From JAHRAW01 sp965249835 (lineage in GTDB: Bacteria; Pseudomonadota; Gammaproteobacteria; Arenicellales; Poriferihabitantaceae): a DNA stretch of 64,000 bases. Made by a program: the position numbers and the translations under genes. Location: the NCBI GenBank assembly GCA_965249835.1, contig CBDFMY010000001.1:62001-126000 (forward strand). The letters run 5' to 3'. This document shows positions 24,536 to 34,020 of this stretch, piece after piece. Numbering within the stretch: position 1 is the stretch's first letter; every line of letters starts with the position of its first letter. Under the pieces are notes generated by a model. The model saw nothing but the letters and a program-made list of their open reading frames with translations, was not told where the DNA came from and made no database searches.

Positions 24536-27060
24536 CTTGGTTCCTCGTCATCACCATTAGTCCTGTTATTGTTTTCTTCTCTGTCTAATGAATTTTTTAA
24601 GTTTTGTCCCTTCCACCCAAAATCTAATCCTTCAGCACCCTCTTTATTGGCAAAGTAAAAGACCACAAATATATCTATGCCATCATAAAATGCTCCATGC
24701 GGATTCCGAGCGAATGTTCTTATCAATGCACTGTCATGCTGAATAACAGCGTATCGATTTGCATAACCCTGTACGTCAGCCTCGCGCCGAGGAACATCAT
24801 CCAACCTGTCTTTGATTTTCAACTGCCAGTTTGTTCTCAGTGTGCTTCGATGAGAAACCGACAAAGGCGCGGTGTTGAAAAATATAATTCCGGCAAAAAA
24901 TGGTAGCGATGATATATTTTCCTCAAAATATTTATCCCACACACCTACTACTATCTCCCATAATTGATCATTACCATGGTAATCCGCCATTAATTTAGCG
25001 TATCCAGAAATATCTATTAAATCCAGTAGTGGTTCCATCGCTATTTTGACATTTTGTTGATAATGCCAATCAATTGAAGTTGATGTTGGTTTTAATTTTT
25101 CGAATTGTGACATGCAGCCATAAAAATATAGCCTAAAAATATATTTTAATAAATTGTTATCATTTGCTAATAGAGAATCAAAAGATTTCTCACCTGCGAT
25201 ATGCAAAAACTGGCCCACATAATCTGGAAAGTTATCGGGTTTTTTAGATGTGGTCAGTACTATGATTTGTCTTGACATTGATTGTATTAATTCTTTTTGT
25301 CTTTCTTGGGAAGTCGTCTCTAATTTTTCATATTCAAATTTCCCCCAAGGCAACTCTTTTATTTTTCGATTTTCACTCATATTGCTCCATTTCGCTTTCC
25401 ATATCTCTAATTGAGGGTCGATTTTGTGCCAGAACTCCCATTCGTTACTTATTACAGCACTTGTAAGCCATGGGTGTTTGGTCGCTGTTGTTTTTTCAAT
25501 CCATGATTTGTATAGATCTGTACTTTTTGAAATCAAAGAATTAGTGTTTTCTACAAAAATGTCAGCCTCAACTTGTAGCAATAATTCTTTTTGATACCAA
25601 ATAGGACTTACCAAATATCTTTCGGCAGAAATTTCAAAATTTAATTTTGATTTGAGCGACTCTAATCGTGGAAGAAAATGCGATGGAAATTTATATTTAT
25701 ATATTTCATCATCTTTGTTCCAATTGATTTTTGACAATTTCTTACTGATCTCTTCAGGGTTAAGTTTTTCTACATACTTATGAAATGCTAACGCGATAGC
25801 TGCTGGCATAGTTGAAAATATCCCAGTTATTGCCAGTTTCTCTAATACTTCATCGGTTACTAACTCCTCTTGTGATTCAGAGGCAATTACATCTAATACA
25901 GTTTTACCTAAATCCTCTAAAATTCCTAGGGCACGATCGACTTTTCCATTTTTCGCTAATACTGATAGATATTTACTTATATAATCGGCAAAGTCTATTA
26001 TGTCGGTATATCTTTCCGCTTTTAGATTAATAAGTAAATAATTTTTGAGTATTGGAATAACTCTATCCTCAACCCATTCCTTGTTATTTATAGTTTTTGG
26101 TTGTAGGGCTGTACCAGTATGGTGAGCAATCCCGGTCTGTAAATCTGTGGTTTTATACCAATCTGGGTGTTTATATTTTTGCTCATACCACATACTATCA
26201 GAAGGTATTTCCTTTTTCAGTTTTTCATAATCAATCAAAAATTTGATGAGATTTTTGCATAAAGTTAAAAATGGTTTTCCCTGCAAATGAGTCTCTCGTG
26301 AAGTGATATCAGATAAAGTATGCAAAGTATCCAAAGATAGAGAAGCTTGTTTATAGGCATGATGTTGAAAATTTTTGTCAGCCCAGCGAAACTTTCCCGC
26401 CTTAACGGTTTCTGAGTGGCGCCAGAGTTGTGTAAATAGTTGAGAAGAAAGTTCTGTTGGGTCGAAAAGATAAAAAGTGCGCGGGCTTAATTTAACAAAT
26501 GATATTATTCCAACACCTGAAAGTAATGTCATTACGGGAACTGCCGAATATATGGGAACAATCCCCCCAACCCTCATGGCAATCAAAACCAATCCAAGAA
26601 AGGTCAGGAATGAAAGAAAATCCATATAAACGTTTCCAAGTATATCTTGTGCTAAAAGGTCTCTTATATTGCTTGGGGTCTTTGCGTATATAGAGCTACC
26701 CACCATACTAATGGCGGCATAATACAAACCAATAAACACACCACCTATACCGCTAATGGTTGCTAGAAATGTCACATAGTCATCAGCATGAATAACTTCC
26801 AAGTTGAATTTTTTATACAACTCGTAAAAGTATGGATCAAGAATATCTAAAATAATTGCAAATATTAACGCGAAAAAAATTCGTATCCCTGTTGTCCGCA
26901 ACATATATAAAAATATAGATGTATTATCTTTGCCTTTTCGTGCGCGGTATTGGGTTTGAAAAATGAATGACCGAATCGGAAATAATATACGATTCACAAT
27001 CGCACGTAAGCGCCAAAATATTCGATGCTGCGCAAGAAAGAGAAAAATCGAACTGTTCAT
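24532..27060 (-). CDS. Large hypothetical membrane protein coupled to hsdS
   Basis: An 842-aa protein of unknown family. The N-terminal ~190 residues hold about four membrane segments: around 57-78 (FFALIFAIILDIL), 96-122 (FLATISGIGGVFIGLYYAAI), 144-165 and 168-190. The remaining ~650 residues are soluble, largely helical and Trp-rich, with no motif I can name. It starts in a 4-nt overlap with hsdS and ends in a 4-nt overlap with the 307-aa gene, so translation is chained to the R-M genes. A membrane-anchored sensor or effector of an R-M-linked defence is a possibility, not a conclusion. Confidence 0.55.
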   Translation of the reverse strand: MNSSIFLFLAQHRIFWRLRAIVNRILFPIRSFIFQTQYRARKGKDNTSIFLYMLRTTGIRIFFALIFAIILDILDPYFYELYKKFNLEVIHADDYVTFLATISGIGGVFIGLYYAAISMVGSSIYAKTPSNIRDLLAQDILGNVYMDFLSFLTFLGLVLIAMRVGGIVPIYSAVPVMTLLSGVGIISFVKLSPRTFYLFDPTELSSQLFTQLWRHSETVKAGKFRWADKNFQHHAYKQASLSLDTLHTLSDITSRETHLQGKPFLTLCKNLIKFLIDYEKLKKEIPSDSMWYEQKYKHPDWYKTTDLQTGIAHHTGTALQPKTINNKEWVEDRVIPILKNYLLINLKAERYTDIIDFADYISKYLSVLAKNGKVDRALGILEDLGKTVLDVIASESQEELVTDEVLEKLAITGIFSTMPAAIALAFHKYVEKLNPEEISKKLSKINWNKDDEIYKYKFPSHFLPRLESLKSKLNFEISAERYLVSPIWYQKELLLQVEADIFVENTNSLISKSTDLYKSWIEKTTATKHPWLTSAVISNEWEFWHKIDPQLEIWKAKWSNMSENRKIKELPWGKFEYEKLETTSQERQKELIQSMSRQIIVLTTSKKPDNFPDYVGQFLHIAGEKSFDSLLANDNNLLKYIFRLYFYGCMSQFEKLKPTSTSIDWHYQQNVKIAMEPLLDLIDISGYAKLMADYHGNDQLWEIVVGVWDKYFEENISSLPFFAGIIFFNTAPLSVSHRSTLRTNWQLKIKDRLDDVPRREADVQGYANRYAVIQHDSALIRTFARNPHGAFYDGIDIFVVFYFANKEGAEGLDFGWKGQNLKNSLDREENNNRTNGDDEEPR

Positions 27061-28526
27061 TTTATTTTTACTTTGATTTGGCCAGTCATTAGTTTTGGCA
27101 AGAGAGTGTCGCGCAAGTTTTCTAATGGGGAGATTTGCTTGTTGGTGAGTAGAATTTTTTCAAACAAAGGTGCTATTTTTCTGTCCATTTTTTCTAATAT
27201 GTTATCGGCTGGAATTAAAGCCATTGAACCTGAAATATCGCTTCTTTTGATATGTCCCATTGTTGTTGCTTTGCTATCAGCAATTCCAATAAACTTGTCT
27301 AAATGATGCTTTGTCCAAAAATAATAAAACCATTTTGGATATTTTTCTGAAGTGATTTTGAATAAGTGCTGATTCAAGACACATTTTTGTCCATCCCAGA
27401 TTTTAATCATTAAACTACCAGACCAAGAGAAAATTACATCGCCAAGATTCACAATATATTTTTCATCTACTTTTGATGTTGAATAATCCGAATTTTCGGA
27501 AATACCATTCCTTAATTCTTTGATTTTCAATACTGGTAGTTTATCAATTTCGTTTTCTGGTGGATATTTTTGGCAGGCTAATCCGTTTAAGTATTCTGCT
27601 ATCTCATCTAACGATACTTCTTCCCAATCGTCACCCGCATCATCTATAAACCACTGGCGGAAGAGGGTTTGCGCCATATCTTCCAGGGTTTTGTTTTGGC
27701 GGTGGAGCAGGTCTATTTTGTCGTCAAGCGATGATAATACTTCGGCAATGGCTTTTTGTTCGGGGAGTGGAGGTAGAATGATTTCTAAATCTTCAATATC
27801 TGACGGCTTTAAGGATGGATAGACTGAGGTTGACCCCTCAGCTATCATATCTAGCCTTTCTACAATACTATCAGACGTCAATAAATAATAAATGAGCAGT
27901 GGCACTGCTTTTAATTTATTTGTCTGAATGACTGAAAAGCCGGTTGAAACAATAAAATTGTCAGGCGGGTTTTTGATAAAACCATAATGCTGTTGAATTG
28001 GTCTTACATTTGAATAGATAATATCTTCATCTTTAACTAATCTTTTAGCCCTGCTTGGTGCCTCTAATAGATCAAGTTTTTGTAAACTCTCAATTTTCCC
28101 CTTTGTAATGGAACCAGTATCTAAGTAAATAATGGTTTTCTGAGCGTAATCTTTGTCGATACTTTGGCAATTAGATGTCACAACATCCCCTAACTTCACC
28201 TCCACCCAACCTTCCAGATTCAGTTTTTTTTGCAACACCACATACTTTTTACTGATATTTTTTTTGAAATTATCAGGGATATTTTCCCAATCCATTACAT
28301 CAACCGAAATCAACAGGTCGCTTTCTTCTAGATCTTCTTTGAAATCAGCAATTTCTGTCGAGCCACAATCAAAAACAACCAAATCCAAGTCGGATATTTC
28401 GCTGGCTTTCCAAGTTACGCGGGAACCGTAAGCCCAAACCGTTTTGTTGGGAATATGCCGCTTGATTATCTTGTCAAGTATAGCAAGTTGGTTTTTATCT
28501 AAATCTACGAGTTGTTCTTTATTCAT
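27057..28526 (-). CDS. hsdS: HsdS specificity subunit with N-terminal MntA-like nucleotidyltransferase domain
   Basis: A 489-aa fusion. Residues 1-~95 are a minimal nucleotidyltransferase: GSR at 34-36 and the metal-binding SDLDL at 45-49 (Asp46, Asp48). From about residue 108 it is a standard two-target-domain HsdS that sets the type I recognition sequence, with conserved ILPPLPEQKAIAEVLSSLDD and the C-terminal NLRDTLLPKLMTG. In HepT/MntA toxin-antitoxin pairs, MntA modifies a HEPN RNase; here the HEPN gene is directly upstream with a 4-nt overlap. The fusion ties antitoxin-like activity to the DNA-reading subunit. Confidence 0.88.
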   Translation of the reverse strand: MNKEQLVDLDKNQLAILDKIIKRHIPNKTVWAYGSRVTWKASEISDLDLVVFDCGSTEIADFKEDLEESDLLISVDVMDWENIPDNFKKNISKKYVVLQKKLNLEGWVEVKLGDVVTSNCQSIDKDYAQKTIIYLDTGSITKGKIESLQKLDLLEAPSRAKRLVKDEDIIYSNVRPIQQHYGFIKNPPDNFIVSTGFSVIQTNKLKAVPLLIYYLLTSDSIVERLDMIAEGSTSVYPSLKPSDIEDLEIILPPLPEQKAIAEVLSSLDDKIDLLHRQNKTLEDMAQTLFRQWFIDDAGDDWEEVSLDEIAEYLNGLACQKYPPENEIDKLPVLKIKELRNGISENSDYSTSKVDEKYIVNLGDVIFSWSGSLMIKIWDGQKCVLNQHLFKITSEKYPKWFYYFWTKHHLDKFIGIADSKATTMGHIKRSDISGSMALIPADNILEKMDRKIAPLFEKILLTNKQISPLENLRDTLLPKLMTGQIKVKIK

Positions 28527-28951
28527 TTTTGATCAACGATTGCTTGACAAATATCTGTGGTGTCCTGAATAAAATCGCCTATTTTCCCCAACGCCCTTTG
28601 CGCTTTCTCCAGACTGTAATCATGAGTAGTATCTATCCTTGCTTGAACATAACTATCATCTCCGTCAATCCAATCTTCCAGATTTTCTATCAAATTGTTT
28701 TTGTAAGCCATGCGAAAAATAGGTTTCGGAGAACCGGGAACGTTTGTCAATCCTTGATCTTCAAAATATCTTTTCAAGTGTTTGTATAGCGTGTCAAAGC
28801 ATGTCTCAAACCGCTGTATGACTGACTCTTGAACTGCCTCTTTCAGATTGCCAGACAAATCTTCTTCGTTCTCTTTAAAAAACTCATATTGCTCTCTCAG
28901 TCTCTCAAGAGATTGTGCCAGTTTTTCATATTCAACTTCGTTCATTTTCAC
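28523..28951 (-). CDS. HepT-like HEPN-domain protein (HI0074 family)
   Basis: A 142-aa helical protein of the nucleotidyltransferase-substrate-binding/HEPN superfamily. The toxin motif R-x4-H-x-Y is exact: Arg105, His110, Tyr112 in ARIDTTHDY. IQRFETCFDTLYKHLKRYF and the SPKPIFRMAYKNNLI stretch are typical of the family. In characterised pairs the motif forms the RNase site, and its Tyr is AMPylated by MntA to silence it. It sits between hsdM and the MNT-hsdS fusion with 4-nt overlaps on both sides. Confidence 0.85.
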   Translation of the reverse strand: MKMNEVEYEKLAQSLERLREQYEFFKENEEDLSGNLKEAVQESVIQRFETCFDTLYKHLKRYFEDQGLTNVPGSPKPIFRMAYKNNLIENLEDWIDGDDSYVQARIDTTHDYSLEKAQRALGKIGDFIQDTTDICQAIVDQK

Positions 28952-30495
28952 TTCCCCAGTTTAACTTTTGACAAATTTTTCAAAATCCGACTATTCAATT
29001 TCTTTTCTTCCACAATCTGCGCTGCAAACTCCGCTTTCAATTCGGCAAATCGTTCCTCAAAATTAAAATCATCTTCCACTTCCGCCAGCCCGACATAGCG
29101 ACCCGGGCTCAGCACATAATCCAACTCTTTTACCTTCTCAACTGGCACCGAAGCGCAAAAGCCGGGAAGGTCTTGATATTCTCCGCCTTCCTTTCGCCAT
29201 TGGTGATAGGTGCCGGTGATTTTACCGATGTCTTCTTCGGAAAATTCTTTTGTTCGCCTGTTGATCAAATGTCCGAGTTCAATTGCATCTATAAAGAGAA
29301 TGTCACCGATACGATTTCGGTCGCCATTAAACCCATGGCGTTTGTTGGAGACGAACCACAAGCAGGCGGGAATTTGCGTGTTCAAAAAAAGTTTCGCGGG
29401 CAGATTGACGATGCAATCCACAATGCCGGCGTCAATGATGTTTTTGCGGATGACATCCTCGTTTGATGATTTGGAAGTCAGCGAGCCTTTGGACAATACA
29501 AAACCGGCAACGCCTTTGGGGGAAAGATGGTGTATGAAATGTTGCACCCAGGCAAAGTTGGCATTACCAACCGGCGGCACGCCGTATTTCCATCTGCCAT
29601 CATTTTCCAACTGCTTGCCGCTCCAGTCGCTGTCATTAAACGGCGGATTGGCGAGAATAAAATCCGCTTTCAAATCCGGGTGCGCGTTATTCAGAAAAGA
29701 GCCGTCGTTATTCCATTTCACTTGCGAGCCGTCTATGTTGCGGATGGCAAGATTCATCCGGCAGAGGCGATAGGTGGTCTGATTGCTTTCCTGTCCGTAG
29801 ATGGAAATATTATTAACTTTCCCTTGATGTTCTTTAATGAATTTTTCACTGGTGACGAACATCCCGCCACTGCCGCAACACGGATCAAAAACTCGCCCCT
29901 TGTAGGGTTCTATCATTTCCACAAGCAATTTCACAATGGATGACGGGGTGTAGAACTGCCCGCCTTTTTTGCCTTCGGCGAGGGCAAACTGACCGAGAAA
30001 ATATTCATACACCTTGCCGAGGATGTCTTTTGATTTTGCGACATCGGTACCGAGGGCGATGTTGCTGAACAGATCAATTAATTCGCCCAGCGTAGAGGGG
30101 TTAATGTTCGGTCTGGAAAATACTTTCGGCAAAATGCCTTTCAGGGTTTGGTTCTCTCGCTCAATGGCTTCCAGCGATTTATCCAGAATTTTGCCGATGG
30201 TCGGTTGTTTTGCTTGCGTTTGAATGTGCGACCATCTTGCTTTCACCGGCACCCAGAATACATTTTCCCTTCTGTATTCATCCGGGTCCTCCGAGTCTGC
30301 GTATTTATAATCGCCTTTGCCTTCATTGATTTTGGCGTGAAGTGCCTCAAAAGAATCGGATATGTATTTGAGGAATATCAGGCCCAAGGCGATGTGTTTG
30401 TATTCTGCGGCGTCAATGTTTTTTCGCATTTTATCCGCCGCTTCCCACAGTTGCTTTTCAATGGACTCCGAGTTTGTTTTGGTTTTTGATTTCAT
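28948..30495 (-). CDS. hsdM: Type I restriction-modification methyltransferase HsdM, first system
   Basis: A 515-aa N6-adenine methyltransferase subunit. SAM-binding FDPCCGSGGMF and catalytic NPPF (LANPPFNDSDW) are both present, following the helical HsdM N-domain (residues 1-~165). With HsdS it methylates the recognition site; with HsdR it forms the restriction complex. It is the first R-M gene of the operon, 18 nt downstream of a GNAT acetyltransferase on the same strand. Its 3' end overlaps the HepT-like gene by 4 nt. Confidence 0.96.
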   Translation of the reverse strand: MKSKTKTNSESIEKQLWEAADKMRKNIDAAEYKHIALGLIFLKYISDSFEALHAKINEGKGDYKYADSEDPDEYRRENVFWVPVKARWSHIQTQAKQPTIGKILDKSLEAIERENQTLKGILPKVFSRPNINPSTLGELIDLFSNIALGTDVAKSKDILGKVYEYFLGQFALAEGKKGGQFYTPSSIVKLLVEMIEPYKGRVFDPCCGSGGMFVTSEKFIKEHQGKVNNISIYGQESNQTTYRLCRMNLAIRNIDGSQVKWNNDGSFLNNAHPDLKADFILANPPFNDSDWSGKQLENDGRWKYGVPPVGNANFAWVQHFIHHLSPKGVAGFVLSKGSLTSKSSNEDVIRKNIIDAGIVDCIVNLPAKLFLNTQIPACLWFVSNKRHGFNGDRNRIGDILFIDAIELGHLINRRTKEFSEEDIGKITGTYHQWRKEGGEYQDLPGFCASVPVEKVKELDYVLSPGRYVGLAEVEDDFNFEERFAELKAEFAAQIVEEKKLNSRILKNLSKVKLGK

Positions 30496-30513
30496 GAGGT
30501 TTATTGAATAGAT

Positions 30514-31251
30514 TTATTCACGACCAATCGCCGTGGCGGTTAACTCGGAAAGCGATTGTCGTTGCGTGCCGTCGGCGTTGAAGTTATCTGTGGCGAGCCA
30601 GGTTTCAAAGGCTTGTTTCACTGCCGGCCATTCTTTATCGATTATGCCATACCACGCGCTGTCGCGGTTGCGACCCTTGACCACCATCATCTGTCGGAAC
30701 ACGCCTTCGTAACTGAAGCCGAGGCGCAACGCGGCATCTCGTGAGCGTTGATTGAGCGCGTTGCATTTCCATTCGTAGCGGCGGTAGCCCAATGCAAAAA
30801 CATGGTGCATCATTAAATACATCGCTTCGGTTGCCATGGGTGTGCGTTGCATCGCCGGCGCGTAGTTGATATGGCCGACTTCAATCGAACCGGCGGCGGG
30901 ATTAATGCGAAGGTAACTGGCGATGCCGACTGCTTTGTCGCTGGCGTTGTCTACGATGGCGAAAAATAGCGGGTCGTCTCCGAGGCAGGTGTCGGCGAGC
31001 CATTGCTGATATGCTTCCAGCGTGTCGAACGGTCCGTAGGGCAGATACACCCAGATGCGGTGTTCGCGGTCGCAGCGATTAGCATGAAACAAATCGGCGC
31101 TGTGTTTTTCCACGCGCAATGGTTCAAGCGTACAATAGGTGCCGCGCATCGTGCGATGCTGCGGTCGTGGCGGCGGCGACCAGTTTGCGACTACCGCGCC
31201 GAGGCGCAGGTCGGAGTCGTTGGCATCATTGTTATCATTGCTATTTGTCAT
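30514..31251 (-). CDS. GNAT-family N-acetyltransferase, RimJ/RimL type
   Basis: A 245-aa acetyltransferase of the RimJ/RimL-like branch, common next to housekeeping genes. It has CTLEPLRVEKH at the start of the domain, a central AVGIASYLRINPAAGSIEVG strand pair and YEWKCNALNQRSRDAALRLG (acetyl-CoA binding helix). The first ~30 residues are Asn/Asp-rich and probably disordered. Substrate unknown; members acetylate protein N-termini or small amines. It diverges from sucC with 108 nt between starts. Confidence 0.85.
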   Translation of the reverse strand: MTNSNDNNDANDSDLRLGAVVANWSPPPRPQHRTMRGTYCTLEPLRVEKHSADLFHANRCDREHRIWVYLPYGPFDTLEAYQQWLADTCLGDDPLFFAIVDNASDKAVGIASYLRINPAAGSIEVGHINYAPAMQRTPMATEAMYLMMHHVFALGYRRYEWKCNALNQRSRDAALRLGFSYEGVFRQMMVVKGRNRDSAWYGIIDKEWPAVKQAFETWLATDNFNADGTQRQSLSELTATAIGRE

Positions 31252-31359
31252 GATTGCCAGTATTTTATGCGTTATGGTTGGTCAATAGAAGCGCGCACTC
31301 GCAGTGCGTCCCGAACCTTATTTTTGGTTCAAGATACTTTAGGCGATGAAACAATCCCG

Positions 31360-32541
31360 ATGAATATTCACGAATATCAAGCCAAGACATTGCTGGCGCG
31401 TTATGGCGTGGCGGTGCCGAACGGCAAGGCGGCGTTTACGGTGGAGCAGGCGAACGCGGCGGCGCGCGAACTCGGCGGGCCGGTGTGGGTGGTCAAGGCG
31501 CAAATTCACGCCGGCGGAAGAGGCAAGGGCGGCGGCGTCAAAGTGGTCGACTCGTTGGAAAAAGTCGAGCAAGCGGCGCGTGCGATTTTGGGTATGCAAT
31601 TGGTCACGCATCAAACCGCAGCCGAGGGCAAGCAAGTCAAACGCATTTACATTGAACACGGATGCGACATCGCCCGCGAATTGTATTTGGGTATGTTGGT
31701 GGACCGCGCCAGTTGTCGCATCACCGCGATTGCATCCACCGAAGGCGGTATGGATATCGAAGAAGTCGCGGCGCGCACACCGGAAAAAATTATCAAAGTC
31801 GCCATCGATCCGGCAATCGGTCTGCAACCTTTTTATGCGCGCAAGTTAGCGTTCGGTTTGCAACTGTCCGGCGAACAAGTGCGCGCTACGGTGAAATTGT
31901 TAACCGCGATGTATCGTGCGTTCACCGAGTTGGATGCGAGTTTGATAGAAATTAATCCGCTGGTAGTGACTGGTGACGGCGCGTTGTTGGCGTTGGACGC
32001 AAAGATGAACTTTGATAGCAACGGATTGTTTCGCCAACCGCAAGTCGCCGAGTTGCGCGACTTCGACGAAGAAGCCGCGGCGGAAGTGGAAGCGAGCAAA
32101 CATGAATTGAGTTACATCAAACTGGACGGCTCCATCGGTTGCATGGTGAACGGCGCGGGCTTGGCAATGGCGACCATGGACATCATCGAATTATACGGCG
32201 GCTCGCCGGCAAACTTTCTCGATGTCGGCGGCGGTGCCACCGCTGAGCGCGTTACCGTTGCGTTTAAGATTATTTTATCCGACCCCAATGTCAAAGGAAT
32301 TCTGGTTAACATTTTCGGCGGCATCATGCGTTGCGATGTAATCGCCGAAGGCATCGTCGCGGCGGCGCGTGAATTGACCATGGAAGTGCCGTTGGTGGTG
32401 CGGCTGGAAGGCACCAATGTGCAACAAGGCAAAACGATTTTGGCGGAGTCCGGTTTGGCAATCGTGTCCGCGGACAATCTCGCTGACGCCGCCGAGAAAA
32501 TAGTGAACATCGTCCAGTCGGGCGACAGCGAGGCATCCTGA
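31360..32541 (+). CDS. sucC: Succinyl-CoA synthetase beta subunit (ADP-forming)
   Basis: A 393-aa ATP-grasp subunit of the TCA-cycle enzyme joining succinate, CoA and ADP/Pi. It starts MNIHEYQAKTLLARYGV, then KAQIHAGGRGKGGGVK for nucleotide binding, and near the C-terminus NIFGGIMRCDVIAEGI. The open frame extends upstream to 31003, but ATG at 31360 gives the canonical N-terminus. It overlaps sucD by one base. Length is close to the usual 388 aa. Confidence 0.97.
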   Translation: MNIHEYQAKTLLARYGVAVPNGKAAFTVEQANAAARELGGPVWVVKAQIHAGGRGKGGGVKVVDSLEKVEQAARAILGMQLVTHQTAAEGKQVKRIYIEHGCDIARELYLGMLVDRASCRITAIASTEGGMDIEEVAARTPEKIIKVAIDPAIGLQPFYARKLAFGLQLSGEQVRATVKLLTAMYRAFTELDASLIEINPLVVTGDGALLALDAKMNFDSNGLFRQPQVAELRDFDEEAAAEVEASKHELSYIKLDGSIGCMVNGAGLAMATMDIIELYGGSPANFLDVGGGATAERVTVAFKIILSDPNVKGILVNIFGGIMRCDVIAEGIVAAARELTMEVPLVVRLEGTNVQQGKTILAESGLAIVSADNLADAAEKIVNIVQSGDSEAS

Positions 32542-33416
32542 TGTCGGTATTAATAGACAAAAACACGCGGCTGTTGTGCCAGGGTTTCACCGGCGCGACC
32601 GCAACCTTTCACAGCGAGCAGGCGATCGAATACGGCACCAATGTGGTCGGCGGCGTAACGCCCGGCAAAGGCGGCATGACGCATCTTGACTTGCCGGTGT
32701 TCAACACAGTCGCGGAGGCGTGCGAAAAAACCAACGCGAATGCCTCGGTGATTTATGTGCCGCCGGCGTTCGCCGGCGATGCAATTTGCGAAGCCATCGA
32801 TGCCGAAATTCCGTTGGTGGTTTGCATCACCGAAGGCGTGCCGGTGATGGACATGATCAAAGTTAAAAGGATGTTGGAACATTCCAAAACGCGATTGGTT
32901 GGACCCAATTGTCCGGGCGTAATCACGCCGGGCATGTGCAAAATCGGCATCATGCCCGGGCATATTCACATGCCCGGCTCGGTCGGCATCGTGTCGCGCT
33001 CGGGAACTTTGACTTACGAAGCGGTGGCGCAAACCACAGCCGAATCGCTCGGACAAAGCACCTGCATCGGCATCGGCGGCGACCCGATTAACGGCACCAA
33101 CTTCATCGACTGTCTGGAATTATTTTTAGCCGACCCGGCAACTGAATCGATATTAATGATCGGTGAAATCGGCGGCACCGCCGAAGAAGAAGCCGCGGAA
33201 TTTTTGCGCACCAACCAAATAAAAAAACCGACCTGCGGATTCATCGCCGGCTTAACCGCCCCCCCGGGCAGACGAATGGGACACGCCGGAGCCATCATCG
33301 CCGGCGGCAAAGGTAGCGCCGGAGATAAAATCGAAGCATTCAAACAAGCCGGCATCGCCGTGGCTGATTCACCGGCGTCTTTGGGAGTTACTTTGAGAGG
33401 GGTGATAGGTTTATGA
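32541..33416 (+). CDS. sucD: Succinyl-CoA synthetase alpha subunit
   Basis: A 291-aa alpha subunit with CoA-binding QGFTGATATFHSEQAIEYGT, VGPNCPGVI, SRSGTLTYE and the phosphorylated His in MGHAGAIIAGGKG near residue 250. Normal length. Its stop overlaps the start of the nuclease-like gene at 33413 by ATGA, an odd partner for a TCA-cycle gene. Confidence 0.97.
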   Translation: MSVLIDKNTRLLCQGFTGATATFHSEQAIEYGTNVVGGVTPGKGGMTHLDLPVFNTVAEACEKTNANASVIYVPPAFAGDAICEAIDAEIPLVVCITEGVPVMDMIKVKRMLEHSKTRLVGPNCPGVITPGMCKIGIMPGHIHMPGSVGIVSRSGTLTYEAVAQTTAESLGQSTCIGIGGDPINGTNFIDCLELFLADPATESILMIGEIGGTAEEEAAEFLRTNQIKKPTCGFIAGLTAPPGRRMGHAGAIIAGGKGSAGDKIEAFKQAGIAVADSPASLGVTLRGVIGL

Positions 33417-33880
33417 ATCACTTGGAAACTCTTATTCGGCAGTTCTATGAATGGCAGGGCTATTTCGTTCGAGGAAATGTGAAAGTGGGCAGGCTGCCTC
33501 ATGGGGGATGGGAAGGCGAATTGGACGTTTTGGCTTATCATCCAGTAAGCAAACACCTCCTACATATTGAAGCATCAATAGATGCTCTTTCGTGGGATGA
33601 AAAAGAAAAAAAGTTTAAGAAAAAATTTGAATGTGGACAGAAATATATTTATGAAGTATTCCCTTGGTTGGATAAAACTTCGAGTAAGTTTGAGCAGGTT
33701 GCTATCCTGGTCAGTTCCGGACGTGATAAAGTTGGCGGAGCCCGTGTCGAGTCAATCGACCAATTTATGAGCCGCGTGAAAAAGGAAATCGAAGGTAAGG
33801 GAGTGATGGCGCAAAATGCCATACCAGAGCAATATGGATTACTCCGTACTATTCAGATGGTAGTTAACGGATACAACTAA
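33413..33880 (+). CDS. Small protein with restriction endonuclease-like fold
   Basis: A 155-aa protein. FYEWQGYFV and GELDVLAYHPVSKHLLHIEAS fit the E...D...ExK-type core of PD-(D/E)xK nucleases, here with Asp in ELDVL and Glu in HIEAS but Ser-Ile where Lys is usual, so activity is uncertain. A lysine-rich helix follows. It is translationally coupled to sucD (4-nt overlap) yet is AT-richer, which suggests insertion at the sucCD 3' end. It could be a stand-alone DNA/RNA nuclease or a degenerate one. Confidence 0.6.
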   Translation: MNHLETLIRQFYEWQGYFVRGNVKVGRLPHGGWEGELDVLAYHPVSKHLLHIEASIDALSWDEKEKKFKKKFECGQKYIYEVFPWLDKTSSKFEQVAILVSSGRDKVGGARVESIDQFMSRVKKEIEGKGVMAQNAIPEQYGLLRTIQMVVNGYN

Positions 33881-33925
33881 ATCTTGAAAAAATAAATGAC
33901 GACTACAATTGCTGTTTCGTTCCAC

Positions 33926-33982
33926 CGTCATTCCCGCGCAGGCGGGAATCCAGTTAAAATATGCGTCACGTGCAGCGTGACA
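33926..33982. repeat. Palindromic intergenic repeat
   Basis: GTCATTCCCGC, a short loop and GCGGGAATCCAG form a near-perfect hairpin (33927-33953), followed by a second hairpin GTCACG...CGTGAC (33965-33981). The first belongs to the widespread ATTCCC-GGGAAT family (dRS3-like in Neisseria) found across this window. It fills the gap before the second R-M operon. Confidence 0.75.
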
Positions 33983-34020
33983 CATTAAAATAATCAAAAA
34001 ACACAAACAAACATCACCCA

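Noticed and set aside
31003..31359. N-terminal extension of sucC
   Set aside because: The canonical SucC N-terminus begins at 31360; the upstream part is antisense to the acetyltransferase gene.
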